From: Trichococcus sp. K1Tr
Lineage (GTDB): Bacteria > Bacillota > Bacilli > Lactobacillales > Aerococcaceae
DNA: 56,146 bases
NCBI RefSeq assembly: GCF_028309625.1
Contig: NZ_JAQMHR010000012.1
Span: 1 to 56,146, forward strand
Reading direction: 5' to 3'
Shown: positions 25,001 to 32,697 of the stretch, piece by piece
Position numbering within the stretch: position 1 is the stretch's first letter
Layout of the letters: every line of letters begins with the position of its first letter
Notes under the pieces: model-generated
The model's input: only the letters and a program-made list of their open reading frames with translations
Told to the model about the DNA's origin: nothing
Databases searched by the model: none
Program-made: the position numbers and the translations under genes

Positions 25001-27840
25001 TTGGTTATGAAAACGCGCCAAAGTGTAACCAGCACTGCACGTATGATCAAATAGGCTTGGTACGGCAAAAAAATGAGTTTCAGGGCCGCCTGGTAAAAGG
25101 TTGCTTTGATTCCCCCCATTGTCGGCAAGTACTTTTTTGTCCTTATGCGCTGGCTATGTCGGTTCGACTTCAAATATCTGGTTGAACTTCCCACTACATT
25201 GGAAATAAGGTACACCGCCAGGGTCAGCACATACAAACCTATCCAGTACATTTTGCTACCTGGCAGTATGGTCAATGCCAAGATAAGCAAAGCAATCAGG
25301 CTTGGTGCTACGACGCTTCTTCTCAAGTTGTCCAACATTTTCCATCTTGATAATGCCGAAAGGTGGTTTTTACCGAAGATAAAAGGAAGCAACTGCCAGT
25401 CGCCTCTGACCCAACGGTACTCCCTCTTAACAAAGGAATTGTACGTTGCGGGAAATGAATCCACTAACCTCACGTCAGAAACAAGTGCCGCCCTCAAATA
25501 AGATCCTTCCAGAAGGTCGTGGCTCAAGATGGCATTTTCAGGGAAAGTGCCTTTCAAAAGGGTTTGGAACACCTCCAAATCATATATGCCTTTTCCTGTA
25601 AATATACCTTCACCAAAAATATCTTGGTAGATGTCAAATTCAGCTTCAGCATAGGGATCTGCATATTTTTGCCCAGTAAATATTCTCGAGAAGAAGGTGG
25701 CATTGGTGCTTTCCATTTCAACATCAATTTTAGGCTGCAGAATGCCGTATCCTTCTGTTACAATCCCTTTCTTTTTATCAATTGCAGGTCTGTTCAAAGG
25801 ATGTGCCATTATGCCTATCATTTTTTTGGCAGCATCCATGGGCAGTATGGTATCACTATCCAGCGTTATCACATATTTAATGTTTTTAGAGGCTGGAAAA
25901 GCTGGCGAAGCATAAACAATCGACGTTTCATTTGAACCCAGGATCATATCATTAAACTCAAGCAATGCGCCCCTTTTTCTTTCCCAACCAATCCATTTAT
26001 TATTCTCCTTATTGAAGTGTCTGTTTCTATGGAAAAAATAAAACCGTTCAGTTATGGGATCACTGTATTTCAGGTTCAGCTCTTTTATGCCCTTTATTGC
26101 CTTTTCGATTATTTTTGAATCATCTGTTTCAACTGGAGAGTCCCCATCTCTAAAACACCCCAATAACGCAAAATATAAATGATTTTCCTTGTTTAGCAAA
26201 TAATGTCTTTCCAGATTTCCCAAGAGTTCCTCAACCCTTTTCTCATCCGGAAGAATTGCCGGCACAACAATAATCGTCCCCATATCTTCAGGTATTCCAT
26301 CTTTCAGTTCCAGTTTTGGGAAAAACGCAGGCCCTAGCCGGCTGCCAAAGATATGATTTGCTGCAGATAAGGCTATTTCTGAAGAAGGTATCAAAACCGC
26401 TAAACCAGCAAAGACTGCAATCAGAACTGTATTTTGTGATGCATTTGAAGCTGCATACCGAACCGTTGCCCAAATAATTGTCACCAACAGTAGACTCGTT
26501 GTGGCGAAGTATAGCAGTCCTAGATTTTTCTTGACCATTTTCTTTAGTTTGGGAATTATTTTGCTGCTTCCACCCAGTTTTTCGCCTAAAATTTCAGTTC
26601 CTTTGCCGATCAGATAGTAGCCCACATGATTGGTTCTCTGAAATTCGCTGCTTTCAGCATCTGAATCTTTCAATTCTGGATAGGCCTTTTTAGTTAGTTC
26701 AATCGCTTCTTTCGCTAGATATGTTTCTGAAACACCATAAATGGATGCAAGTTCCTCCACTTTTCCTTTATAATAATTTCTTGTGGCTATATCCATCAAT
26801 GGATAAATTTCTGCGGGATCCTCTTTCAGTATTTTGCCGACAAAGCTGATTTCCTCAAAAACAGTTGCCCATTCCAAGGTTGAAAAATATTTAAGACTGG
26901 TTATATAATTCCCCATTGAGACTGCATTTGATGATTGGAACTCATTTTCCTTGCGGATGGATTTCTCAATGGTTGTTCCCTGCTTTTCAAGGGTCTTTTC
27001 AATGACATTTAAACAATCGGTATAATTTTTCCCCGATTTTCTGAGATGATATAGCAGATGATATAGCAAATGTTCTATGAACAAAAAATTGGTTTCATCA
27101 AATTCTATGATGCTTGTTCTGACTGAATCACATATTCCAACCATGTCCTCGCCATTGTTCCATCTCTCAAATATCTCTTCGGCTCGGTGTCGCTGGTTCT
27201 GCGTTTCTTGGATATCCTCGCAGATATGCCTTATATTCTCAATCAGTGCAATTTTCATCACCACAGGTATCGCCCATATCTCTCTATCAAAAAGAATATT
27301 CTCTTGCTGATATACCTTCATATATTTCAATAAATTTTCTTCATTTATTTTACCGTCCGTATGGGTCACCAGTTCCATGATCAACGCAAAGATTCGTGGA
27401 TAATTTTTGAAATCCCCGCCCCTCAAATCCGGCAGTTTTGAAAATGATTTTTTTGATAAACTTCTCCGTAATTCTTCCACCAGTTCTTCAACAAAATAAA
27501 AATTGTCAAGCAGCCATTCCGAAACTGGAGAAAACTGTTCATTTAGCTGTATGTCTGAACTCAAATCGTTATAGACAGAGAGAATAAAATGATAGTTTTC
27601 AGCCAATCTTGGCACAGGCCAATTGGGAATATTGTTCGTCATGAAATTCGAATGTTCATCCGCCAAATCCTTTACATGCATCTCAATTTCTTGCTCATTG
27701 AGAGGTACTTTTTTCATGCGAAAGCTGTAAATATTCCTTAATTTTTTCAGCTCAATTCGGAATACAATAATTGTAATTATCGCAAGTATGAAGACAGCAA
27801 CAATTATAACTGCAGTGTAAGCATTTAGATGTATTTCCAT
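19072..27840 (-). CDS. Cyclic beta-1,2-glucan synthase-like giant protein (GT84 plus GH94)
   Basis: A 2922-residue membrane protein, close in size to rhizobial NdvB and Brucella Cgs. From the N-terminus: one helix (about 10-30); a soluble region; helices near 440-490; a GT84-like glycosyltransferase with ITLDSDTILP near 660 and REYRWVRGDWQ near 812; helices near 843-883 and 973-1020; a glycoamylase-like region (about 1050-1600); and a C-terminal GH94-type part with HWWHEPSGKG near 2507 and GDWNDGMN near 2602, which holds the catalytic aspartate. The family builds beta-1,2-glucan from UDP-glucose, trims it by phosphorolysis and cyclises it. I chose the ATG at 27840, with GGGGAGG upstream. Composition is more AT-rich than its neighbours. 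Confidence 0.9.
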   Translation of the reverse strand: MEIHLNAYTAVIIVAVFILAIITIIVFRIELKKLRNIYSFRMKKVPLNEQEIEMHVKDLADEHSNFMTNNIPNWPVPRLAENYHFILSVYNDLSSDIQLNEQFSPVSEWLLDNFYFVEELVEELRRSLSKKSFSKLPDLRGGDFKNYPRIFALIMELVTHTDGKINEENLLKYMKVYQQENILFDREIWAIPVVMKIALIENIRHICEDIQETQNQRHRAEEIFERWNNGEDMVGICDSVRTSIIEFDETNFLFIEHLLYHLLYHLRKSGKNYTDCLNVIEKTLEKQGTTIEKSIRKENEFQSSNAVSMGNYITSLKYFSTLEWATVFEEISFVGKILKEDPAEIYPLMDIATRNYYKGKVEELASIYGVSETYLAKEAIELTKKAYPELKDSDAESSEFQRTNHVGYYLIGKGTEILGEKLGGSSKIIPKLKKMVKKNLGLLYFATTSLLLVTIIWATVRYAASNASQNTVLIAVFAGLAVLIPSSEIALSAANHIFGSRLGPAFFPKLELKDGIPEDMGTIIVVPAILPDEKRVEELLGNLERHYLLNKENHLYFALLGCFRDGDSPVETDDSKIIEKAIKGIKELNLKYSDPITERFYFFHRNRHFNKENNKWIGWERKRGALLEFNDMILGSNETSIVYASPAFPASKNIKYVITLDSDTILPMDAAKKMIGIMAHPLNRPAIDKKKGIVTEGYGILQPKIDVEMESTNATFFSRIFTGQKYADPYAEAEFDIYQDIFGEGIFTGKGIYDLEVFQTLLKGTFPENAILSHDLLEGSYLRAALVSDVRLVDSFPATYNSFVKREYRWVRGDWQLLPFIFGKNHLSALSRWKMLDNLRRSVVAPSLIALLILALTILPGSKMYWIGLYVLTLAVYLISNVVGSSTRYLKSNRHSQRIRTKKYLPTMGGIKATFYQAALKLIFLPYQAYLIIRAVLVTLWRVFITKKDLLEWITSAAEERKNNNSLKSYIREMQSSIWIGLAVFLLALSFQSEAVGLSFLFFVLSLSAPYIAYAISQKKPEKPCTLTKDQLFEISRIARKTWRYFEEFANAENNYLAPDNYQEDSPNGIAHRTSPTNISLGLMAILTARDFGYIGTKEMIERVSNTITSIEKMEKWNGHLYNWYDTKSLRPLLPIYISTADSGNLVGYLITLSEGLKGYLKMPLTDPQFLKGIRDTLYNGGEDGVAIYQSLGFEQIQSIDMFSWNRIVRDFSISDKFDGITNESWRNKIKEMLITFNDERLEFMPAVELIEKLPESLSAGCFSHYKDDFEEITVLLKNNPILADLPDVYAHAEAIIGKIMFSNAQLEKEFPEDLGFLSELQQRLAVSSNAVSSFLSDYEELIRRVDSLSDNTKFLPLYDEKKHLFSIGFDLEVGELTDSYYDLLASEARQASYISIARNEIPPEHWLKLSRSLTVDSGYKGLASWSGTMFEYLMPVLIMKSYKNTMLDETYHFVIRSQKKYGKQNEIPWGISESGFNDTDVNLSYQYKAFGVPWLGLKRGLVEDTVVSPYSTLLALQIDPESAAQNIAYLKEEGLEGAYGFYEAADYTPDRLMIDDKRSIIREFMAHHQGMGFMAINNFLHDFIMQKRFFEDPAMYASRFLLQEPIPSVVYNFNLKAKKVKMQIDKSKVYKDSRLTRTFKAADSVLPKVHLLSNGNYSVMITDRGTGYSRCNDKAITRWREDNAADKYGMFFYIKNVATNKVWSSAYAPLYKIPEKYEVVYTNDKAVFKRTDGDIHTKTEVIVVPKENVEIRKMTLGNAGDSSCDIEVTSYFEAVMTTQNEDIAHPAFHKLFKETEVLKEINGIIATNRPRSSSDKKLWTANFAVTEGDTIGNMQFETDRMQFIGRNRDLGAPTAMDDDHVLSGTDGTVLDPVMSLRLKGRILPGKALQIAYITAVSESREDLLMLIEKYSQYEFIDRAFTLAHTSGQLEAAYLDIAPSQLELYQNMTSSLLFNSPSKRKFRELIERNTLGQSSLWRFGISGDDPVVLLVIKNIDGIRVLNQMLKAHEYWMYKKLKVDLIILCEEVNSYHLPLHASIMESLNSSHIHQMIGKSGGAYIVDKSKTSLEEIYLMFAVARMIVRDDGGTLNEQMEEPIERESEQQKDSVYSKAISEYARPAAEEPDLLYANGLGGFTEDGKEYVIQLEKEENTPAPWINVISNPKFGFTVSESGAGYTWYGNSRENKLSTWSNDPVSDNPGEVLYLRDDDTGESWTATASPIRGKEAYEIRHGFGYTEFRHASHGIEQKLVQFVPVDESIKISILTLSNSSNEQRNLSLIYYVRPVMGVTDQVNAMHIKTSSNASGVLLMENPYNEEYKAKIGFMDISLENRSVTGNRVEFIGSGSLANPECLRKEKLTGTVGIGFDPCAAMQVTVSLNPMEEKDIVLTFGAAETTNDLDQLTNKYRNVQESYRALTVVKESWKDKLEAIQVTTPDMSMDLMLNGWLQYQTLSCRLWARSAFYQSSGAYGFRDQLQDSLAVVHISPEIARKQILLHAAHQFVEGDVQHWWHEPSGKGIRTRFSDDLLWLPYVTMEYVSITGDKGILKSELLYLESDLLENGEQEKYGIPSISNRSASLFGHCIAAIEKSLKFGNHGLPLMGGGDWNDGMNMVGNKGTGESVWLGWFLVTVLKKIIPVCIEMGESELSEKYFNIMNQITESIERSAWDGKWYIRAYFDNGLPLGSIENSECKIDSIAQTWAILSEAGNPERVRQAMKSVEDYLITREDGVIKLLAPPFDTSEMEPGYIKGYSPGVRENGGQYTHAAAWVIIAFAKLGDGDKAHELYELINPINNSRNQRECSTYKVEPYVMAADVYAVPPHSGRGGWTWYTGSGGWMYKAGLESILGFQKLGNKLLIDPCIPQKWPEYTIRYKYFESIYNITVKNPEGVNKGVKTIAEGSETREGNILELVNDGKVHNIEVLMGK

Positions 27841-28090
27841 TGATTGGCACCTCCCCCAAAAATATAAAATAAAAAAAAGCACAATGACCAGAAAAACAAA
27901 CCTATTGTCTTGTCCGGTCATCACTTTTTCTGAATTTTACATTGATCCATTTTTTTGGTTCGACTGTTGAAAATGCGCTCAGCTGTCAAGATAAAGTCGA
28001 TTTAATGCATCGGAGTTTACTTTATCCATAAACACACGCCATATCCCAAAAAGCAGAGCGCACAGCCTTTCACGAATAAACTGCGGAATC

Positions 28091-28237
28091 TTACAATTTT
28101 TTGCCACTAACCAATTGCATCACTACCAGAATGACCGCAATCACCAAAAGAATGTGTATTAGCGAACCAGCCGCTGGTAGCAAGGTGAAACCGAGCAACC
28201 ATAAAACCAATATTACAACCGCAATTGTCCACAACAT
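28091..28237 (-). CDS. Lmo0937 family small membrane protein
   Basis: A 48-residue protein with two hydrophobic helices: MLWTIAVVILVLWLLGF, then SLIHILLVIAVILVVMQLV, ending in SGKKL. It closely matches the short lmo0937-type membrane proteins of Bacillota, whose role is unknown; relatives are often stress-induced. The ATG has GGGAG eight bases upstream. It lies between the osmC gene and the giant glucan synthase gene, about 250 bases upstream of the latter on the same strand. Confidence 0.85.
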   Translation of the reverse strand: MLWTIAVVILVLWLLGFTLLPAAGSLIHILLVIAVILVVMQLVSGKKL

Positions 28238-28560
28238 TTGTCTCACTCCCTCTATTCATTTGTTTGGTTCTGTTCATTCTCTGCCACGCCCTTCATATGC
28301 TTAAGCTCCAGCGAGCTGAGAAGCTGTCCCCTATAGCAATTCCTGACCGCATCAAAAGTAAGCGGTTTCATTTACTTCCAAAGGAATTATCCCCAAACTT
28401 TTTTTATTACGTCTTTTTTATAGCCTATGGTCATTTTACCACTTATTACTAATTTTGCATAAAAATAGTGTTTTGTTGGAATACGTCAATAGTTTCACAG
28501 TAACCCCTGACGAAAACACCATAAGAATATTTGTTCTAGCTTAAAATATTTTGCATGTTG
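28238..28560. other. AT-rich intergenic stretch
   Basis: Upstream of the lmo0937-like gene. I see no convincing gene, RNA or consensus promoter here. Confidence 0.4.
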
Positions 28561-28572
28561 ATCTGCCGCGTC

Positions 28573-28625
28573 GCGCTTATTTTATGACGTGAAATAAGCG
28601 CCCCGAACGATGTACTTACATCGTT
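28573..28625. repeat. Two adjacent hairpins downstream of osmC
   Basis: First hairpin: arms GCGCTTATTT and AAATAAGCGC (28573-28601). Second: AACGATGT and ACATCGTT (28606-28625). Neither has a proper T-run on the minus strand. They may still end the osmC transcript. Confidence 0.5.
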
Positions 28626-28649
28626 TGAGGCACTTTTCCGTTTGGATTT

Positions 28650-29090
28650 TCAAATGATTGTGGTATCAAAGCTGATGCTGGCAGGATTGATCAAGGTGTC
28701 TCCGACTGGGCAATGCGATTCCACAAATTCCACGAAATGGCTGATCTCCGCTTCGGTATTATCGGCTTTGATGCGGTAGGTAGCATGAATGTCAGTGAAG
28801 CCGATTTTGACATTCTCGTCGCCCAAAAATCCGTCCGTGTTCAGGTTCCCACTCACTTCAACCTCGAGTTCATGGAGTTTGATGCCGAGCTTTTCCGCAA
28901 ACATTCTACCGGCGATGGCTTTGCAGCTGCCCAATCCGGCAAGCAATGCCTCCACCGGACTCAAGCCGATGTCCGTACCTCCGAATGCTTCCGGTTCATC
29001 CAACACGATGGACTTGCCTCTGGCTTTGTTGATCACCTGGTAATTTTCGTGCAAACTTGTCGATGTCACTTTGAATAATTGATTTGGCAT
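28650..29090 (-). CDS. OsmC/Ohr family protein
   Basis: A 146-residue peroxide-detoxifying or stress protein of the OsmC fold. The two redox cysteines are visible in LLAGLGSCKAIAGRMFAEKLG (about residue 55) and FVESHCPVGDTL (about residue 129), with the conserved EAFGGTDIGLSPVEALLAG loop. Members of this subgroup (YhfA/OsmC-like) reduce organic hydroperoxides or have unknown substrates. The ATG follows GGGGGAA. It is a single gene on the minus strand. Confidence 0.92.
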   Translation of the reverse strand: MPNQLFKVTSTSLHENYQVINKARGKSIVLDEPEAFGGTDIGLSPVEALLAGLGSCKAIAGRMFAEKLGIKLHELEVEVSGNLNTDGFLGDENVKIGFTDIHATYRIKADNTEAEISHFVEFVESHCPVGDTLINPASISFDTTII

Positions 29091-29320
29091 ATCTGTTCCC
29101 CCTGTTTATTAAAATTTGATAAGGAAAGAGTATCATCTTCCGCGGGGTTTGGATAACACACAAAATCGAACAAGCTTGATAGCTAAAACAGAACATCCGT
29201 TGTCGGGTCGTGAATCATCAGATCGCGCAAGGTTTTTGTTTCATTTTGGTCCTAAATCGGATATGATAACAACGGTAGGAACAAACGTTCTTACTTATTT
29301 TATTTTTGAAAGGATTCAAC

Positions 29321-29941
29321 ATGACTGGAAAAACACACGTAGCGATAGGGACTGCTGCCAGTTTGCTGGTTACGCAACCCTCCACGCTGAAAGAACTATT
29401 TATCTGTCTGGGTGTAGCGATCGTCGGGTCTGTCATCAGCGATATCGATGTCAGCACCTCGGAATCCCATCAGACACTGGACTGGATTCTTGGTTTGATC
29501 CTGGCGGTATCGGTTCTGTTGGCATTCGCGGAGTCCAGATGGTCGCTCGGGATCTTTTCTGCCATCCTGAACGACAGCTCCTACTCCCGGATCTTTTTCG
29601 GAACCGTCATTTTTTTTGGTATCTGCATCTTCGGAAAGGAACAACCGCATCGGTCGTTTCTTCATTCCATACTCGGACTGGCCTTGCTGAGCATGGCGGT
29701 CTATATTCTGTCTCCGCTGTTGGTCACTTATTTCGCGGTCGCGATGGCATCCCATATTGCGATTGATATGCTGAACCACAAGCGCGTGAAGCTATTTTAT
29801 CCGTTGCCCGGCGGCATCCGCCTCGGTTTGTGCAGCGCAAATGGCATCGTAAACGCTTGGTTGTTCAAAATCGGCAGTCTGGTAGTCATCATCGAAACGG
29901 TACTGCTGATCGGCAGAATGGGATTAGCATTCTTTTCATAG
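29321..29941 (+). CDS. Membrane-bound metal-dependent hydrolase, YdjM/DUF457 family
   Basis: A 206-residue membrane protein with the family pattern: MTGKTHVAIG at the N-terminus, SDIDVSTSESHQ near residue 45, EQPHRSFLHSILG near residue 107 and SHIAIDMLNHKRVKLFYPLP near residue 147. The conserved His/Asp residues are thought to bind metal. Four to five hydrophobic helices lie between. The E. coli relative YdjM is SOS-regulated, but no SOS box is evident here. I chose the ATG at 29321 after AAAGGA. Confidence 0.9.
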   Translation: MTGKTHVAIGTAASLLVTQPSTLKELFICLGVAIVGSVISDIDVSTSESHQTLDWILGLILAVSVLLAFAESRWSLGIFSAILNDSSYSRIFFGTVIFFGICIFGKEQPHRSFLHSILGLALLSMAVYILSPLLVTYFAVAMASHIAIDMLNHKRVKLFYPLPGGIRLGLCSANGIVNAWLFKIGSLVVIIETVLLIGRMGLAFFS

Positions 29942-29952
29942 ACGGTAAAACA

Positions 29953-30005
29953 AAAAACACAAGTATTCCGGCTACATATATGAGCCGGGATGCTTGTGTT
30001 TTTTG
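29953..30005. terminator. Bidirectional terminator
   Basis: Very long hairpin with arms AAAAAACACAAG and CTTGTGTTTTTT and an inner CCGGCT/AGCCGG stem, after the DUF457 gene. Confidence 0.85.
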
Positions 30006-30019
30006 TTCATGATTGGCTT

Positions 30020-30215
30020 AGTTTTTCTGTCCTCCGGCGAGAGCAGCCTTGGACGGAGGTGCACTCTTGATCATCAGTTCTTCTCCGGTTAAGCGTTCTT
30101 CACAGGAGTTGAGGCCGCGTATTCCAAATGTCCTCCGGTGACAGAAACCCTCGCCGGAGATCCGGACCCTGTTCGCCCCGCTATCCTCCGTTCAACCACC
30201 CGTCACCAACTAACA
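30020..30215. repeat. Intergenic TCCGG-rich sequence
   Basis: Several TCCTCCGG, CTCCGG and CCGGAG words occur in both orientations, with no gene. The composition and words resemble the duplicated structured element at 50363-50735. It looks like a degenerate copy of the same class. Confidence 0.4.
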
Positions 30216-30827
30216 TCAGCCAAACTGATTCGTGCTATCTTTCGTATAGAGCATCATCAGCTTATTGTTCAGCATCGGATCGGTATTGAAACGTCCACGC
30301 AACGTGGTCGTGATGGTTTTCGCGCCCGGTTTCTGGATGCCACGCGTGGTCATGCAGCCGTGTTCGCCCTGGATGATGACGGCCACATCCTCCGATTCGG
30401 TGATCTTCTGCAGGATTTCCGCGATGTCGCTGCCGATTCTTTCCTGCAATTGCAGCCTGCGACCCGCCATATCGGCGATCCGGGCTATTTTGCTCAAGCC
30501 GATGACTTTTTGTTTGGGGATATACGCCACCGCAACCTTCATATTGTACATCAACGCCAGATGGTGTTCGCAGTGGCTGAATATCTCGATGTCCTTCATG
30601 AAGACCAAGTCATTTTCTGCATTGCCCAAGGCCAAGTCATCCTCGAAAGTGGTGTTCAGCATTTCGGCGATTTCGTCGTTCGTGTAGCACATCCCTTTGT
30701 AGATGTCTTCGTACATTTTGGCCACCCGTTTTGGAGTATCCTTGAGGCCTTCTCTTTCGGGATCGTCGCCCAAGGCAATCAGGATACCCTTTATATACCC
30801 TTCGATCGCTTGTACGTCAATTGCCAT
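30216..30827 (-). CDS. folE: GTP cyclohydrolase I (FolE)
   Basis: A 203-residue zinc enzyme converting GTP to 7,8-dihydroneopterin triphosphate, the first step of both folate and queuosine synthesis. Signatures are [12 protein letters not shown] near residue 85 (zinc Cys and catalytic His), [22 protein letters not shown] near residue 112 and [18 protein letters not shown] near residue 156 (second zinc Cys). The ATG follows GAGGGG right after the queE stop. It is third in the queD-queE-folE operon, so it likely supplies the dihydroneopterin triphosphate that QueD uses. Confidence 0.97.
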   Translation of the reverse strand: MAIDVQAIEGYIKGILIALGDDPEREGLKDTPKRVAKMYEDIYKGMCYTNDEIAEMLNTTFEDDLALGNAENDLVFMKDIEIFSHCEHHLALMYNMKVAVAYIPKQKVIGLSKIARIADMAGRRLQLQERIGSDIAEILQKITESEDVAVIIQGEHGCMTTRGIQKPGAKTITTTLRGRFNTDPMLNNKLMMLYTKDSTNQFG

Positions 30828-30830
30828 ATC

Positions 30831-31496
30831 TTAAACCCCTCTCTCGTTCGGATCCCAAATGATTTTGTGGAGCTGCACCTGCATATTGACCCCATTCATC
30901 TGGTTGTCCTTCATGAAATCGACGATGCTTTCCAGCTCGATATCACCGAACACCGGACTGATGAAGATGCTGGTTTTTTCGGTAAGTTTGTATTTGTTGA
31001 TCAATTCACGGGCTTTCTCCAAGTCCGCCATGCTTCCCGATACAAATTTGACCGTGTCCTTCTCAGTCAGCTGATCGAAATTTTCCAACGCCATCATCCG
31101 CTCCATCCCGCTGGAAGGAAGCTTGTAGTCCATCGTGAAGCTCGGCGGGTTTTCCAGATCCGAAAATTTGCTCAACAACACGCTGCCGTTCGTCTCGATT
31201 TCGACATAGAGTTCCGGATCCTGCGACAGCAACTCCAGAAGTGCTCCCATGTCTTGCTGCAGCAACGGTTCGCCCCCGGTCAGGGTGACATTGGTGACCT
31301 GAGTGTCCTTGATATACGCATAGACCTCCTCGGCAGTCATCGGATCAAACGCGACTTTCCTGTCGTTGGCCCAAGCGGTATCGCAATAGCCGCAGTTCAG
31401 ATTGCATCCCGCGAAACGGATGAAGGTCGCCAATTGCCCGCACCTGCGGCCTTCACCGTTGATGCTGACGAATTTTTCAACTACCTGCAATACCAT
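30831..31496 (-). CDS. queE: 7-carboxy-7-deazaguanine synthase (QueE)
   Basis: A 221-residue radical SAM enzyme that turns 6-carboxytetrahydropterin into 7-carboxy-7-deazaguanine in queuosine synthesis. The iron-sulfur motif FAGCNLNCGYCDTAWA lies near residue 30, and the SAM-binding GGEPLLQQ block near residue 75. The ATG directly follows the queD stop (TAAATG), so translation is coupled. It is followed by folE. queC and queF are not seen in this window. Confidence 0.96.
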   Translation of the reverse strand: MVLQVVEKFVSINGEGRRCGQLATFIRFAGCNLNCGYCDTAWANDRKVAFDPMTAEEVYAYIKDTQVTNVTLTGGEPLLQQDMGALLELLSQDPELYVEIETNGSVLLSKFSDLENPPSFTMDYKLPSSGMERMMALENFDQLTEKDTVKFVSGSMADLEKARELINKYKLTEKTSIFISPVFGDIELESIVDFMKDNQMNGVNMQVQLHKIIWDPNERGV

Positions 31497-31928
31497 TTAT
31501 CTTACCCCGCTTTCTTCATAAGCGGCGCTGTTTGTCGGTGTTTCATAAACGGTCGCACGCTTCACATCATAGCCGAAGCCAGCCAACGTTTTGTAGAAAT
31601 ATGCGGCGAAATTCTCGGCTGTCGGACGAAATGGGAATTCGATGACGGCAAAGCCGTCTTCCTTGATGCACTGAAGCGTTTGTTCCCGCATGGTCCCCTG
31701 CTCGATGATCAGCGCGTGGTCTAAGTGATCCACGGCGGCCTTGAGATCCTTTTTCAAATCCCCGAAATCCACTACCATTCCGTCCAGTTGGCCGGATGCG
31801 ACCAATTCTTCCGCTTGCACCTCGATTTCAACCCGCCATCTGTGGCCATGGATGTTTGCGCATTTGCCTGCATAGCCAGCTAGAAAGTGAGCGCTGTCGA
31901 AGCTGTGTTCTGTTTTTAAAATATACAT
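31497..31928 (-). CDS. queD: 6-carboxy-5,6,7,8-tetrahydropterin synthase (QueD)
   Basis: A 143-residue enzyme of the 6-pyruvoyltetrahydropterin synthase fold, using dihydroneopterin triphosphate. Zinc histidines are in HSFDSAHFL and NIHGHRWRVE. The catalytic Cys lies in GKCANIHGH, and the C-terminal half has PTAENFAAYFYKTL. I chose the ATG at 31928 with GGGGGAGAAA upstream. The open frame extends 41 codons further up, but that part is the structured RNA leader. First gene of queD-queE-folE. Confidence 0.95.
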   Translation of the reverse strand: MYILKTEHSFDSAHFLAGYAGKCANIHGHRWRVEIEVQAEELVASGQLDGMVVDFGDLKKDLKAAVDHLDHALIIEQGTMREQTLQCIKEDGFAVIEFPFRPTAENFAAYFYKTLAGFGYDVKRATVYETPTNSAAYEESGVR

Positions 31929-32040
31929 CTTTGTATTTCTCCCCCTAAAGTTGTCCGCAGCACCGCCACTTTTCAAGCGTTGCTGCCGTTCTGCCGATCC
32001 GTCTTCCCAGAACTTCCCTTGTCTTTGATGGCTTCGAAAT
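31929..32040 (-). promoter_or_regulatory. Structured RNA leader of queD-queE-folE
   Basis: On the minus strand two hairpins stand in a row. The first has arms GTTCTG and CAGAAC (31988-32013). The second has GCAGCA and TGCTGC plus inner CGC/GCG (31957-31986). A GGGGGAG ribosome site follows. It does not match the preQ1-I, preQ1-II or tetrahydrofolate riboswitch consensus that I know. Likely a cis-regulatory RNA of unassigned type. Confidence 0.5.
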
Positions 32041-32067
32041 ATGCATATCACTTATATTTTTTGGCAC

Positions 32068-32089
32068 AAAAAAAGGGCACACTATGCCC
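32068..32089 (-). terminator. Terminator upstream of the queD leader
   Basis: Minus-strand arms GGGCA and TGCCC followed by seven T. It probably ends the transcript from the DUF2500-like gene. Confidence 0.7.
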
Positions 32090-32252
32090 ATCAACAATCG
32101 ACCACTTCAAATAAGCAGCAGTCAGGTCCTAGTTTTGATTTGAGACAGGATGGTTTCGAACTGTCTTATTCTGTTTTTTGATACCCATACAGACTACTAC
32201 AGGAAAAATGGATAGTCAAGCTTCGTCAGGAACAAAAGCAGGCGAAGTCAGC

Positions 32253-32582
32253 TCAAATCCGTTCAAATTGTCTGAACCATTTTCTTTTGTAGGTCAGCCT
32301 ACCATAATCTCCGATGAAATATTTCCGGTATACCCCTCTACCGACACGGAAAGTGATGCGTTCGCCGCCGTCCGCTTCGAAGGTCAACACATAGGTTGTT
32401 GTCGTCATCAAAGAATCGCCATTAATGTGACTCGCGTTCTCCGTATCTTTCCCGATCAATTTGGCTTTTTCGTTAACCTCTACGGCAGTCAGATTCAAGA
32501 CCATATTTATGATCAGATACCCAAATACACTGATGACTCCGATGCTCCCCAGAATCATAATCAACTCAAGATCCTCACCCAT
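32253..32582 (-). CDS. DUF2500-like membrane-anchored protein
   Basis: A 109-residue protein with one N-terminal helix (about residues 6-28) and a small beta-rich domain outside or inside the membrane. The pattern TTYVLTFEADGGERITFRVGRGVYRKYFIGDYGRLTYKRKWFRQFE resembles the YhhM/DUF2500 family (TFE...R..F.V....Y....GD.G.L.Y). Function unknown. The ATG follows GGAG at some distance. It stands alone between the GH1 operon and the queD leader. Confidence 0.7.
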   Translation of the reverse strand: MGEDLELIMILGSIGVISVFGYLIINMVLNLTAVEVNEKAKLIGKDTENASHINGDSLMTTTTYVLTFEADGGERITFRVGRGVYRKYFIGDYGRLTYKRKWFRQFERI

Positions 32583-32697
32583 GCTCCATCACACTCCCTG
32601 TAAAAATAATAACACTCTTTGATGGAATATTATAACTTTCTTACACCAAAAAGACCGAGACGATTCCACACGGAAATCTTCTCGATCTTTTTTTCAT

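Noticed and set aside
30138-31724. 528-codon open frame antisense to folE, queE and queD
   Set aside because: It spans three confirmed genes on the other strand and has no recognisable motif.
31929-32040. preQ1 riboswitch
   Set aside because: The known compact preQ1-I aptamer and the preQ1-II pattern could not be found; only unassigned hairpins are visible.
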